From an uncultured Lachnospiraceae bacterium (lineage in GTDB: Bacteria; Bacillota_A; Clostridia; Lachnospirales; Lachnospiraceae): a DNA stretch of 64,000 nucleotides. Below, piece by piece: positions 17,171 to 26,064 of the stretch; within the stretch, counting starts at the first letter, position 1, and each line of letters begins with the position of its first letter. The translations under genes and the position numbers were made by a program. A model generated the notes under the pieces. That model saw only the letters and a list, made by a program, of their open reading frames with translations. It was not told the origin of the DNA and searched no databases. The stretch is from positions 26,104-90,103 of the forward strand of contig CATOMC010000008.1 in the NCBI GenBank assembly GCA_951801245.1. The letters are read 5' to 3'.

Positions 17171-17545
17171 TTACATAGCATCCATGGAGCCATCGTTGTC
17201 ATCATCATCGAAGAACTCTTCCACTTTCTCTTCTGCCTTCTCCTCGACTTTCTGCGCTGCCTCTTTAGCGCAGCCTACGACCTTCTCGGACACATCCGCT
17301 TTCTCAGCACTTATGCCTTCCTTAAATTCGTCAGCCTTCTGCAGATCCAGATCGACATAATTACGCTCTGCCTCCTTGGCCGCCCCTTCTTCGTCCAAAT
17401 CCTCGTCAAAGTTATCAAAGTCGTCATCGTCATCAAAATCATCATCCACGAGAGCATCTTTACTCTTGAGATAATAATATGCTCCCGCCGCCACGGCGCC
17501 AAGAGCCGCTGTCATCATTAAAACCTTACCAAATTTCTTCGCCAT
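17171..17545 (-). CDS. Small membrane-anchored acidic protein of unknown function
   Basis: The 124-residue protein has one N-terminal membrane segment (VLMMTAALGAVAAGAYYYL, residues ~8-26), then a strongly acidic tail with DDDFDDDDDFDNFDEDLDEE in the middle and a helical K/E-rich part. It ends in acidic residues and MDAM. It resembles YtxH-like envelope proteins in layout only. AAAGGAGAACACTG precedes the ATG. Function is not recognisable. Confidence 0.75.
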   Translation of the reverse strand: MAKKFGKVLMMTAALGAVAAGAYYYLKSKDALVDDDFDDDDDFDNFDEDLDEEGAAKEAERNYVDLDLQKADEFKEGISAEKADVSEKVVGCAKEAAQKVEEKAEEKVEEFFDDDDNDGSMDAM

Positions 17546-17631
17546 CAGTGTTCTCCTTTCACCGTCTCTTATACCATTATATTAATACTATTTTGTGAAA
17601 ATGAAAAGGGAATATGTACAAAAAAAGTAAA

Positions 17632-17660
17632 AAAGGTAAATTCCTTCGGAATTAACCTTT
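17632..17660. terminator. TTC-loop hairpin followed by T6
   Basis: AAAGGTAAATTCC-TTC-GGAATTAACCTTT has a near-perfect stem with T residues after it on the plus strand and A residues before it. It lies upstream of the TetR gene and would shield it from read-through. Confidence 0.55.
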
Positions 17661-17738
17661 TTTCTCTTGCGGCAATTAACCTTTATCCACAACATCTTGT
17701 ACTTAAAATATTTCTCCAAACTAGTTTTTCGCAGGACA

Positions 17739-17787
17739 TTGAATCCTTCCCGTATTTATGTTATAGTATAAATCGACCAAAAAGGTC
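17739..17787 (+). promoter_or_regulatory. TetR gene promoter with GACC-A5-GGTC operator
   Basis: TTGAAT (17739-17744) and TATAGT (17762-17767) are 17 bp apart. Directly downstream is GACCAAAAAGGTC (17775-17787), an inverted repeat placed to bind a dimeric repressor at the transcription start, which suggests autoregulation. Confidence 0.6.
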
Positions 17788-17811
17788 AATTTATGCAGAA
17801 TTGGGGAGAAC

Positions 17812-18417
17812 ATGAACGAAAAATTTTTTGATCTGAAGAAAGAAAAACAGGACCGCATGATCAACGCCGCCCTTAAAGTATTCTCCATGGGCGGCTATAA
17901 ACATGCCAGTACAGACGATATTGTGGGAGAAGCAGGCATCAGTAAAGGGCTTTTATTTCACTATTTTGGAAGCAAACTTGGACTTTATACTTTTCTCTAT
18001 GATTACAGCGTCAGATTCATGAAGCTTGAACTGACCAGCGGTGTATCCTCCACTACAACCGATTACTTTGAGATCCGCAAACAGATGGAGTATGCCAAAA
18101 TGCAGGTGCTCAAAAACTATCCCTATATGCAGATGTTCTTAAACCGCTGCCGCCGAGAAGACGTAGGGGAAGCTCTGGCTGCCATCGAACGGCAGCGGAA
18201 CGTGATATCGGATGTCCGGGCTGTTTTAAAAAATCAGACTGACCGCTCCCTGTTTCAGCCGGATGTCGATTTCGACAAACTCGATGAAATACTTGACTAC
18301 ACCATTGACGGCCTCATGGATTCCCGGTTTCAAGATTCTTCCTTCCAACCGGAAATGCTGTACGAAGAGACCATTCCTTATCTGAATATGTTAAAAAGGA
18401 TTACATATAATAAGTAG
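17812..18417 (+). CDS. TetR/AcrR family transcriptional regulator
   Basis: The 201-residue protein has the TetR helix-turn-helix ASTDDIVGEAGISKGLLFHYFGSK split around residues 30-53, preceded by the usual RMINAALKVFSMGGYK helix. The C-terminal ligand domain is not diagnostic. No transporter or enzyme gene is divergently arranged beside it, so its target is unknown. It is convergent with the MocR-type gene. Confidence 0.9.
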   Translation: MNEKFFDLKKEKQDRMINAALKVFSMGGYKHASTDDIVGEAGISKGLLFHYFGSKLGLYTFLYDYSVRFMKLELTSGVSSTTTDYFEIRKQMEYAKMQVLKNYPYMQMFLNRCRREDVGEALAAIERQRNVISDVRAVLKNQTDRSLFQPDVDFDKLDEILDYTIDGLMDSRFQDSSFQPEMLYEETIPYLNMLKRITYNK

Positions 18418-18418
18418 G

Positions 18419-18455
18419 GAATCGTCGCCCGGCGGCAACGATTCAGAGAATGCTC
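18419..18455. repeat. Two-hairpin intergenic module, degenerate copy 3
   Basis: GAATCGT/ACGATTC (18419-18444) is followed by AGAGAATGCTCCGCA, a partly eroded version of the AGAGAATGCTTCGCATTCTC hairpin. As in copy 2 it starts right after a stop codon (TetR). Confidence 0.55.
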
Positions 18456-18461
18456 CGCAGC

Positions 18462-18512
18462 AAAAAAGTCCGGCTCAAGATTACCTGCGTAATCTAAAAC
18501 CAGACTTTTTTT
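18462..18512. terminator. Bidirectional terminator between TetR and MocR genes
   Basis: AAAAAAGTCCGG pairs with CCAGACTTTTTT around an inner hairpin AGATTAC-CTGC-GTAATCT. A-tract and T-tract on either side suit both strands. It overlaps the last codons of the MocR-type gene. Confidence 0.7.
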
Positions 18513-19957
18513 AGTATACTGATTCCATCCCGAATTTCCTCTAAGGATAACCCGCCGTATCCCAGAATCATGGTCGATGGCATGAGGAACCTATTCTCAC
18601 CGTCTTCTTTGTCCGGTGCAGAAGGTTCACCCATTCTGAACTCTCCTAAGCGATATGTCTTTACGCCCTGTTCTCTGGCAGCCTCCTCCAGCACATGCTC
18701 ACTTCTTCCCCTTTTGTCTGTCAGCAGGATATGCAGACCGGCATTGCCGCCTGTGACCTGAAAGGACTTTTCCAGGGATCTGATCTCACTGAAAATCAGA
18801 TCGTGCTTCATACGATACTGTTTGCGCATTTTATTCAGATATCGTTCAAAATACCCATCCCTGATAAACTCATTCAGGATCGTTTGGTCAATACGTGACA
18901 CGGTAGAGGAGAAAAAGCCGCATTCCTGCCTGTATTTATCCAGAAGCGGATAAGGCAGTACCATATAGCTGATTCGGATAGCCGGCGCGATGGCTTTGGA
19001 AAACGTACCGATATAAATAACACGGCCCGCCGTATCGGAGGCCTGCAGCGACGGCAACGGCTTTCCTCTGTAACGGAATTCACTGTCGTAGTCATCTTCG
19101 ATCAGATAGCGCTCTTCTGCCTCTGTGGCCCATTTTAACAGCTCCATACGCCGTCCGATGGGCATGGAGACCCCCGTTGGATACTGATGGGACGGCATCA
19201 CATAGGCAATCTGCGCATCCGTCCTTCGCAGGCTGTCTATCCGGATTCCTTTCTCATCCACCGGCACCAGCGATACCGGATAGGCAAAAGACCGGAAAAT
19301 CTTATATGCTCTCACATAAGTGGGATTCTCCATCGCCACATGGATATGGCGGCCAAGAATCTTTTCTAATAAAAGAAGCAGGAAATCATTCCCTGCTCCG
19401 ATGATAATCTGTTCCGGCTCACAGTTGACTCCCCGGGATCCGTGCAGATAACGACAGATTGTCGTCCTCAGTTCCTCATCTCCCTGCGGTTCTCCTAGAG
19501 TAAACATTTGGCTCTTGGCATCTACGAGAATATTTCTGGTAATTTTCTTCCAAGTTGCATACGGAAAGAAGCGCATGTCAATTATATTCGGTGAGAAATC
19601 ATAACGGCAGTTGTCTGTCTGAGCCTTCGCACGTTCTTCTGCCAATGTTTTTTCTTCCGGCCGCTTTATATCCAAAGACTTCGCTTTCAACTCATATAGG
19701 TCTTCCAGGGCGCTGACAAAATATCCTCTCTTGGGCCGTGCCACAAGATATCCTTCCGCTACCAACTGTCCGTAAGCCATATCGACCGTAGTTCTTGACA
19801 CCTGCAGATACTGTGCGAGAAATCTGGCAGAGGGCAGCTTTTCATTCTGCAAAAGCCGTCCCGCCCGAATCTCTTCCTGAATATACTCATAAATCTGCTC
19901 GTATAACGTTTTGCTGCTCTTAGGATCCAACTGAATATGAATCGGTAATTCTTTCAT
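18494..19957 (-). CDS. MocR-type regulator (GntR HTH fused to aminotransferase-like domain)
   Basis: The 487-residue protein has an N-terminal GntR winged helix (LYEQIYEYIQEEIRAGRL, then LPSARFLAQYLQVSRTTVD) and a C-terminal fold-type I aminotransferase domain of ~350 residues. The PLP lysine lies in IYIGTFSKAIAPAIR. MocR regulators often sense PLP or amino compounds (PdxR, GabR). No pdxS/pdxT or gabT gene is adjacent, so the regulon cannot be assigned. It follows the DUF2225 gene by 17 bp and may be in the same operon as glnS. Confidence 0.92.
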   Translation of the reverse strand: MKELPIHIQLDPKSSKTLYEQIYEYIQEEIRAGRLLQNEKLPSARFLAQYLQVSRTTVDMAYGQLVAEGYLVARPKRGYFVSALEDLYELKAKSLDIKRPEEKTLAEERAKAQTDNCRYDFSPNIIDMRFFPYATWKKITRNILVDAKSQMFTLGEPQGDEELRTTICRYLHGSRGVNCEPEQIIIGAGNDFLLLLLEKILGRHIHVAMENPTYVRAYKIFRSFAYPVSLVPVDEKGIRIDSLRRTDAQIAYVMPSHQYPTGVSMPIGRRMELLKWATEAEERYLIEDDYDSEFRYRGKPLPSLQASDTAGRVIYIGTFSKAIAPAIRISYMVLPYPLLDKYRQECGFFSSTVSRIDQTILNEFIRDGYFERYLNKMRKQYRMKHDLIFSEIRSLEKSFQVTGGNAGLHILLTDKRGRSEHVLEEAAREQGVKTYRLGEFRMGEPSAPDKEDGENRFLMPSTMILGYGGLSLEEIRDGISILKKVWF

Positions 19958-19974
19958 CTGTTTACAATGAACGG

Positions 19975-20838
19975 CTACTTTCTGGCCGCATTCTTTTCCT
20001 TGATCTTCTTCATCAGCATTTCCTTCACATCTCTTGCCTTATCCTTCATACGCGGATTGGCACCTGTGGACGTAAGGATACCGGTAATCAGGCGGCTGGT
20101 CAGATCATACTGCTCAAACCGCATTGCTGTCACCGCAATCAGATAATCCACTGTAGGCTCATCCATACCGCACATAGGGAAGTTCTCCGTCTGTCTGGCA
20201 GCAAGGAAACCTTCCAGCGCACTCTTTAAGAATTCGTCCTCTTCGTCCTGACATGCTTTCTTCTGCTCTTCGTAGTCAGGCTGTGTATTATCCAGATGTT
20301 CCGCCTTACCGCGTAGTAACCAGGCAGTCTTTAAACAGATATAGGCTTTCTCACTGGCCTTCGCCTGCTTCACGATCGCGTTGGCCAATGTCAGCTTATA
20401 GCGCTCCAGTGCTTCATCATACGTATAAGTCTCCTTGGTCTCCTTCTGAGGCTTGAATGTTGAGGAAATTGCTTTCTGTATATTCTTTGCCTGGGGTGAG
20501 GTCAGGAATTTGAAAAATCTGCTGAGTGCCGCATAACCGCAGTTAGGACACATAATAATATCATATTTTAATAAATCTATCTGCTCATATCTCGGGCGAA
20601 GATCCAGATCGCTTCCTCCCAGTTTCGCCTTACCGATTTTGACGGTCCTTGCCTTAAATTCCTTATCACAAATAGGACAGGTAAAAGATTTATCAAACAG
20701 AAAATCCTGCTCCTGCACTACCGGCGCCGCCCCCGGCTCACCCGATCCTGCTTCTGCTTTCTTGGGCGCTTCATACAAATCCATACTCTCCAGATTACTT
20801 AATCCAAACTGCTCTAACCCCGACAATAATCCTGCCAT
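19975..20838 (-). CDS. DUF2225 family protein with zinc-binding cysteines
   Basis: The 287-residue cytosolic protein has two zinc-type pairs, FTCPICDKEF near residue 52 and IMCPNCGYAALSRFF near residue 95, both conserved in DUF2225. The rest is helical and TPR-like, with KASEKAYICLKTAWLLRG and repeated charged helices. Function of the family is unknown. GGGAGG precedes the ATG. It lies between glnS (46 bp upstream) and the MocR gene. Confidence 0.85.
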   Translation of the reverse strand: MAGLLSGLEQFGLSNLESMDLYEAPKKAEAGSGEPGAAPVVQEQDFLFDKSFTCPICDKEFKARTVKIGKAKLGGSDLDLRPRYEQIDLLKYDIIMCPNCGYAALSRFFKFLTSPQAKNIQKAISSTFKPQKETKETYTYDEALERYKLTLANAIVKQAKASEKAYICLKTAWLLRGKAEHLDNTQPDYEEQKKACQDEEDEFLKSALEGFLAARQTENFPMCGMDEPTVDYLIAVTAMRFEQYDLTSRLITGILTSTGANPRMKDKARDVKEMLMKKIKEKNAARK

Positions 20839-20884
20839 TATTTTATCCTCCCACTATAATAATACATCTATCAATTATTGTACC

Positions 20885-22597
20885 CTAATTCTCCTTTTTC
20901 GGCAATACATAAGAACTCTTAAGGGATACGATTCTGTTAAAAACAAGTGCCCCCGGTTTGGAATCTCTGCAATCCACACAGAAGAACCCCTGCCGTACGA
21001 ACTGAAAACTCTCATAGGCTTTTGCATCTTTCACAGAAGGCTCAATCCTGCACTCTGCAAGTACCCTAAGAGAATTGGGATTCAGATTCAGGCTGCCGTC
21101 TTCATTATAGACACCCTTTTCCTCATCTATAATATTCTCATAAAGTCTGACCTGTGCCTTCACGGACTCTGCAGCAGACACCCAGTGTATGGTTCCCTTC
21201 ACCTTCCTGCCATCGGGACTGTTGCCGCCCTTAGAAGCAGGGTCATAAGTACAGTGTACCACTGTCACATTCCCATCCGCATCTTTCTCACAGCCCACAC
21301 ACTTTACAAAATATGCGCTCATGAGACGTACTTCATTCCCCGGGAACAAGCGGAAATATTTCTTCGGCGGTTCCTCCATAAAGTCCTCTCTCTCGATGTA
21401 CAACTCTCTGCTAAAAGGTACCTGCCGTGACCCCAGAGCTTCGTTCTCCGGATTATTCACGACATCAAGCCATTCCGTCTCTCCCTCCGGATAGTTGTCT
21501 ATCACTAATTTGACCGGATCCGTCACTGCCATGATCCTGGGCCGCTTCATCTTCAGATCCTCCCGGATACAGTACTCCAACATGGAATACTCCGCCGAAG
21601 AATTGGCCTTGGATACACCACACAAATCCACAAACAATCTGATTGACTCCGGTGTGAATCCCCTTCTTCTGAGTGCAGCGATAGACACAAGCCTAGGATC
21701 GTCCCAGCCGTCTACAATACCGTCCTCCACAAGCTTCTTGATATATCTTTTGCCGGTGACCACATTGGTCAAATACATTTTAGCAAACTCAATCTGCTTC
21801 GGCGGATGCGGGTATTCCAATTCCGTTACCACCCAATTATAGAGCGGCCTGTGGTCCTCAAATTCCAGTGTACAGATCGAATGAGTGATTCCTTCAATGG
21901 CATCCTCGATGGGATGCGCATAATCATACATGGGATAAATACACCATTTGTCTCCTGTATTCTGATGAGGCAGATGCGCCACACGGTAAATGATCGGATC
22001 TCTCATATTAATGTTGGGAGACGTCATATCTATCTTAGCCCGAAGCGTTTTCTCGCCGTCTGCATACTTGCCCTCTTTCATCTCCTCGAACAAGGTAAGG
22101 TTCTCTTCCACGCTCCTGTTCCGGTTCGGATCATCCTTCCCCGGCTCCGTCAGCGTTCCGCGGTATTCCCGCATCTGATCGGCAGACAGATCCGACACAT
22201 AGGCCTTCCCCTTCTTAATCAGTTTGATCGCTCCCTCATACATCTGGTCAAAATAATCAGAAGCAAAAAACAGTCTGTCCTCATAATCCGCACCAAGCCA
22301 CTTTACATCGGCCTTGATGGATTCAACAAACTCACTTTTTTCTTTGGTGGGATTGGTATCATCGAAACGCATATTGAACTTGCCGCCATACTGGGCCGCA
22401 AGCCCGGAATTTAAGAGAATACTCTTGGCATGACCAATGTGCAGATAACCGTTCGGCTCCGGTGGAAACCGGGTATGCACAGTGTCATAGATCCCTTCTG
22501 CCAAATCTTTCTCAATGATCTGTTCAATGAAATTCTTGGACACCACTTCCTTCGTTTCAGATTCCTCTGGTGTCAGACGCTTTTCCGATTCACTCAT
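20885..22597 (-). CDS. glnS: Glutaminyl-tRNA synthetase
   Basis: GlnRS charges tRNA-Gln directly. The class I HIGH motif is [15 protein letters not shown] and the GlnRS-specific [10 protein letters not shown] follows. The C-terminal anticodon-binding beta-barrels are present, giving 570 residues. The KMSKS-like loop appears as [12 protein letters not shown] before DGWDDPRL, not as the usual MSKR. I chose the second of two adjacent ATGs because AAAGG lies 8 nt upstream. Many Firmicutes use GatCAB instead; having GlnRS suggests an acquired or second route. Confidence 0.94.
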   Translation of the reverse strand: MSESEKRLTPEESETKEVVSKNFIEQIIEKDLAEGIYDTVHTRFPPEPNGYLHIGHAKSILLNSGLAAQYGGKFNMRFDDTNPTKEKSEFVESIKADVKWLGADYEDRLFFASDYFDQMYEGAIKLIKKGKAYVSDLSADQMREYRGTLTEPGKDDPNRNRSVEENLTLFEEMKEGKYADGEKTLRAKIDMTSPNINMRDPIIYRVAHLPHQNTGDKWCIYPMYDYAHPIEDAIEGITHSICTLEFEDHRPLYNWVVTELEYPHPPKQIEFAKMYLTNVVTGKRYIKKLVEDGIVDGWDDPRLVSIAALRRRGFTPESIRLFVDLCGVSKANSSAEYSMLEYCIREDLKMKRPRIMAVTDPVKLVIDNYPEGETEWLDVVNNPENEALGSRQVPFSRELYIEREDFMEEPPKKYFRLFPGNEVRLMSAYFVKCVGCEKDADGNVTVVHCTYDPASKGGNSPDGRKVKGTIHWVSAAESVKAQVRLYENIIDEEKGVYNEDGSLNLNPNSLRVLAECRIEPSVKDAKAYESFQFVRQGFFCVDCRDSKPGALVFNRIVSLKSSYVLPKKEN

Positions 22598-22724
22598 CAT
22601 GATAACCTTTGCGGCCTGCAACAAATGTCATGACCGCATTCTCCTTACATATTTCACGTTATTGCTAATATCCTTAAACATTTTAACATAGACAGACCAA
22701 AATAGGAAGAAAAAACTCCAAAAA

Positions 22725-22759
22725 CAGGGTAAAATCTCACACTGTGAAATTCCACCCTG
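22725..22759 (-). terminator. Terminator after the 39-residue membrane peptide gene
   Basis: On the minus strand CAGGGTGGAATTTCAC and GTGAGATTTTACCCTG pair with a 3-nt loop and are followed by a T-rich stretch. It lies ~60 bp past the small gene's stop codon. Confidence 0.7.
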
Positions 22760-22816
22760 CCCATAACCTCTCTTACCTGCCAAATCTTCCCGCCGTAAAA
22801 GCCTTTTACTGTATCG

Positions 22817-22936
22817 TCAGTCTTCCTCGTCATCCACCGCAGCTGCAATTCCGGAAACCACCGAAGATACCACTGAAATCACTACCGGTATAATGACAAC
22901 CACTATAAAACCGCCCACCAATAATGTAAAACTCAT
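22817..22936 (-). CDS. 39-residue membrane peptide with acidic tail
   Basis: An ATG at 22936 preceded by AAGGAGGAG opens a 39-codon frame: MSFTLLVGGFIVVVIIPVV, then a second hydrophobic stretch with S/V/G residues, ending in AAAVDDEED. It is one long or two short membrane segments followed by an acidic cytosolic tail. The strong ribosome site and the good terminator downstream support it as a real gene. Function is unknown; small membrane peptides of this kind may be regulators or toxins. Confidence 0.6.
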   Translation of the reverse strand: MSFTLLVGGFIVVVIIPVVISVVSSVVSGIAAAVDDEED

Positions 22937-23107
22937 AATCTGACTCCTCCTTGCAAACTACTCTGTCGACTGTAAAACTTACTTACCATTATACACACTT
23001 TGTCAGAATCTGCAAGTCCCGCTGCCGGAATTCGTCCGGCGCCTCTGGTTTCAGTAACTTCTCACACCACGCCATATCAGCCTGAGCGAATTGAAGTTTT
23101 GACCTGC

Positions 23108-23647
23108 TTAATAGTTCTGTGCACTGATCTCAAAATAACTCTGCGGATGATTGCAGACCGGACATACTTCCGGTGCTTTGGTGCCTACCACGATATGACC
23201 GCAGTTGCGACACTCCCATACCTTTACTTCACTCTTCTCAAATACTTCTTTCGTCTCCACATTATGTAACAGCGCACGATATCTCTCTTCGTGATGCTTC
23301 TCAATCTCTCCGACTCTGCGAAACTTCGATGCCAGTTCCGGGAATCCTTCTGCCTCCGCAGTCCTTGCAAATCCCTCATACATATCTGTCCACTCATAAT
23401 TCTCGCCGTCCGCAGCCGCACCGAGATTAGCCGCCGTATCCCCTATCCCGTTTAACTCCTTAAACCACATCTTGGCATGTTCTTTCTCATTGTCCGCCGT
23501 CTTTGCAAAGATGGCAGATATCTGCTCAAAACCTTCCTTTTTCGCCACAGATGCAAAATAGGTATACTTGTTTCTCGCCTGTGACTCCCCTGCAAATGCT
23601 GCCTCCAGATTCTTTTCTGTCTGTGTTCCTGCGTATTTGTTGCTCAT
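23108..23647 (-). CDS. rbr: Rubrerythrin
   Basis: Rubrerythrin is a non-haem diiron peroxidase that protects anaerobes from hydrogen peroxide. The 179-residue protein has an N-terminal ferritin-like four-helix domain with the Glu/His ligands ([32 protein letters not shown]) and a C-terminal rubredoxin-like domain with CRNCGH and CPVCNHP. Length and order match classical Rbr. It is monocistronic on the minus strand. Confidence 0.95.
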   Translation of the reverse strand: MSNKYAGTQTEKNLEAAFAGESQARNKYTYFASVAKKEGFEQISAIFAKTADNEKEHAKMWFKELNGIGDTAANLGAAADGENYEWTDMYEGFARTAEAEGFPELASKFRRVGEIEKHHEERYRALLHNVETKEVFEKSEVKVWECRNCGHIVVGTKAPEVCPVCNHPQSYFEISAQNY

Positions 23648-23725
23648 GTTTGACTCTCCTTTTTATGAATTATATTTTGTGGTTCCCTTAGCACATTTAC
23701 TTTGGCAAAAGCCTGCTCATTCTTT

Positions 23726-25285
23726 TCACAGTTCTTTCTCCAGACCCTTTTTCTCTTCATACAGCCTGTCAAAAATATCATGTTCTACAATGTAAATATC
23801 ATGTCTGTCATCACATCGCACCGCCAGATAATCTCCCGGCTTCCCCAGCACATATTTCTCCTCGTCCCAGGCTGTAAATATCTTGACCCTATTAGTCAGC
23901 TCCTTTGCATGAATATGGGTGCCCCCACCGGCAATGCAGACTTTGGCATAGTCAGTCAGCTTCATGACGTCTCCCGTAGAACGGTTATGAATCGTGGGTT
24001 CGTACAAGAGGCTGCAGTGTGCGTGATCCTTACATTCATGATAGGACATCTGTGTGGCTTCATAGTTCTTCGCGAAGCGTTCCCTAATATCCGGATAAAT
24101 TTCCCCCTTAATGCCAACCATGATGATCAGATCCTCTTCCACTACCATATCCACATCTCCCTCAAGCGTCCGGATTGTGATCGGCGTGCCGGACGGCAGC
24201 ACTTTGGCCGCCTCCACATAACCGAGGGGAACAGGCTTTTTTACAAAGGGGCGCATATCGGTAATGTCAATATCATACTCTTTGGCATATATGACCTGGC
24301 AATGGTCAAAATAGTCATTGAGCCGTTCACTGAAAAAAGCCTCCGAATGCAGCGTCGGGTACACTTCCTCATACAGTGCCATGTTGATAAAACCGCCCGC
24401 CTTCTCCCGGTGTCCGCCGCCGGAGCCAACCCCGTCTGCAAGAAAACCGGCCAGTTCATTGGCCTGTACCTCCTTGACACAGCTTCGGACGGAGAACTTA
24501 TAGCCATCCACGGTCTCGTTATATACCACGCAGCAATACACTTCCGCCACCTGAATCAGGAAATCACTGATGAGTCCCAGAATATTCGGATCACATGGTT
24601 TGGATTTAATAATCGCATAGTGATAATCCGCATTATAAATGTACCGGATCATAGCCACGCCGGCAACCTCCATCTCCTGAAGCGAGAGGTTAGAATTGCG
24701 AAAGAGCATGATCAGCGCTTTGTCAAAGGGCACTGCCTCCCGCATATCCATATCCAGCGGATTAAAGACTTCTGCGAACTGATTCGTATCCGTATATAAC
24801 CCATAATACAACGCCGTGCCCAGTTTCAGATCCTTTATCTCATAACCGACCTTGTTTAACATCTGCCAGACCAATGTGGAACAACTTCCCAGATGCGGAT
24901 TGATCTCATTCATTTCTACGGGAGCGACCTCTATCTGGTGATGGTCGATCACCGCCACCTCCTCGGCGGGCAGCTTTGTCACATTACCGGCTCCATACTG
25001 ACAATCTACGGTGATCAAAAGTCCCTGCAGTCTCCCCTCCGGTTCCTGTGAAAGAAATGCCGGTACATCATCAATATATGCAATAGGAATCCGCAAATGC
25101 TCCAGCATCAGCAAAAGATTCGACTTCTGAATCCTGTTTCTGCCGCTGTAGATCAGTCTTACTTTCCTGTCCCTGTCCTGAAAATAGCAATACAGTGCAT
25201 AACCGGATGCAATCGCATCCGCGTCCGGATTATCGTGGCACTGTATAGTGATCGAATCATACTTATTCAATTCGGATAATTTCAT
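23726..25285 (-). CDS. DHH family phosphoesterase with C-terminal extension
   Basis: The ~519-residue protein has DHH motifs HDNPDADAIASG near the N terminus, VIDHHQIE and LYTDTNQF, then the DHHA1 motif SGGGHREKAGGF. These fit the NrnA-like family that hydrolyses nanoRNA, pAp or cyclic dinucleotide products. Beyond residue ~345 there is an extra ~175-residue region (YVEAAKVLPSGTPITIRT onward) ending with a KE-rich tail, not part of standard NrnA. The start at MKLSELNKYDS is chosen because GGAGGG lies 4 nt upstream. Substrate is not clear. Confidence 0.8.
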   Translation of the reverse strand: MKLSELNKYDSITIQCHDNPDADAIASGYALYCYFQDRDRKVRLIYSGRNRIQKSNLLLMLEHLRIPIAYIDDVPAFLSQEPEGRLQGLLITVDCQYGAGNVTKLPAEEVAVIDHHQIEVAPVEMNEINPHLGSCSTLVWQMLNKVGYEIKDLKLGTALYYGLYTDTNQFAEVFNPLDMDMREAVPFDKALIMLFRNSNLSLQEMEVAGVAMIRYIYNADYHYAIIKSKPCDPNILGLISDFLIQVAEVYCCVVYNETVDGYKFSVRSCVKEVQANELAGFLADGVGSGGGHREKAGGFINMALYEEVYPTLHSEAFFSERLNDYFDHCQVIYAKEYDIDITDMRPFVKKPVPLGYVEAAKVLPSGTPITIRTLEGDVDMVVEEDLIIMVGIKGEIYPDIRERFAKNYEATQMSYHECKDHAHCSLLYEPTIHNRSTGDVMKLTDYAKVCIAGGGTHIHAKELTNRVKIFTAWDEEKYVLGKPGDYLAVRCDDRHDIYIVEHDIFDRLYEEKKGLEKEL

Positions 25286-25475
25286 GATACCCTCCATGCC
25301 GGAGCAGTTTAATGTAGTCAGGACAATTCCCTGTTTTGCCCCAAATTGCCATGACCTGTGCGCCATCTTATATTTCTCATTTATAGGTTGATATTTGTAT
25401 CATATCAGTTGTCGCTTTTAGCATTATTTACTATTTTTCGTCAATACTTACAATAAAACTATTGGAGGAAATGTT

Positions 25476-25724
25476 ATGAAACAAGACAATACCACATCCC
25501 CATACTGCTACGAATATACAGAACTGGGGTACAATATAGCTTATTATAGAAAACACAGAAACCTGACACAGGAACAGCTTGCGGAAATGGTAAATATCAG
25601 CCGTCAGCACCTGGGTGCCATCGAGGCTCCCAACATTGTGCGTCCACTCTCACTGGACCTTCTCTTCTCCATCGCCAAAGCATTGAATGTAGAACCTTAT
25701 AAACTGTTCGACTTTAATCGATAA
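25476..25724 (+). CDS. Small XRE-family helix-turn-helix regulator
   Basis: The 82-residue protein is almost only a Cro/CI-type DNA-binding domain: LGYNIAYYRKHRNLTQEQLA, then VNISRQHLGAIEAP, and a typical closing helix LDLLFSIAKALNVEPYKLF. A GGAGGAAATGTT site precedes the ATG. No partner toxin or phage gene is adjacent. It is divergent from the DHH gene. Confidence 0.88.
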   Translation: MKQDNTTSPYCYEYTELGYNIAYYRKHRNLTQEQLAEMVNISRQHLGAIEAPNIVRPLSLDLLFSIAKALNVEPYKLFDFNR

Positions 25725-26064
25725 AATCTTACGGCACAGTATGCGGATAATTGATATCCCTCCGCATACTTTCTTGTGTTTCTCCGCATCTCTATCTTTG
25801 TTATACCACATGCCGGGCATTGATACAAGTCTGGTCTCTTCGCAAATTTGCATAAATTTCCCATTTATCTATAAATGTTTTATCGTATTTTCTCTCTTGT
25901 ATTCCCCTTTAAATCCCGTTTTCTACAATATATTGTATTTTTATGGCATCACACATCTAAATAATGTATTGTGCACTTTTTTATAAAATATCATACGATA
26001 TACTGCCTGTTCTTCCGCTCCCTTTCCATTCACTCAGGTTCCGCCCAGGCAGCACGGCCTATCT
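25725..26064. other. Gap of ~340 bp with no recognised gene
   Basis: This AT-rich stretch lies between two convergent genes (XRE regulator and mtnA). I see no convincing gene, tRNA or long hairpin in it. Confidence 0.5.

Noticed and set aside
17683..17691. Single DnaA box TTATCCACA upstream of the TetR gene
   Set aside because: One 9-bp match is expected by chance in this amount of sequence.
22598..23107. T-box or riboswitch upstream of glnS
   Set aside because: No T-box sequence (TGGNACCGCG type) or specifier stem was visible on the minus strand upstream of glnS.
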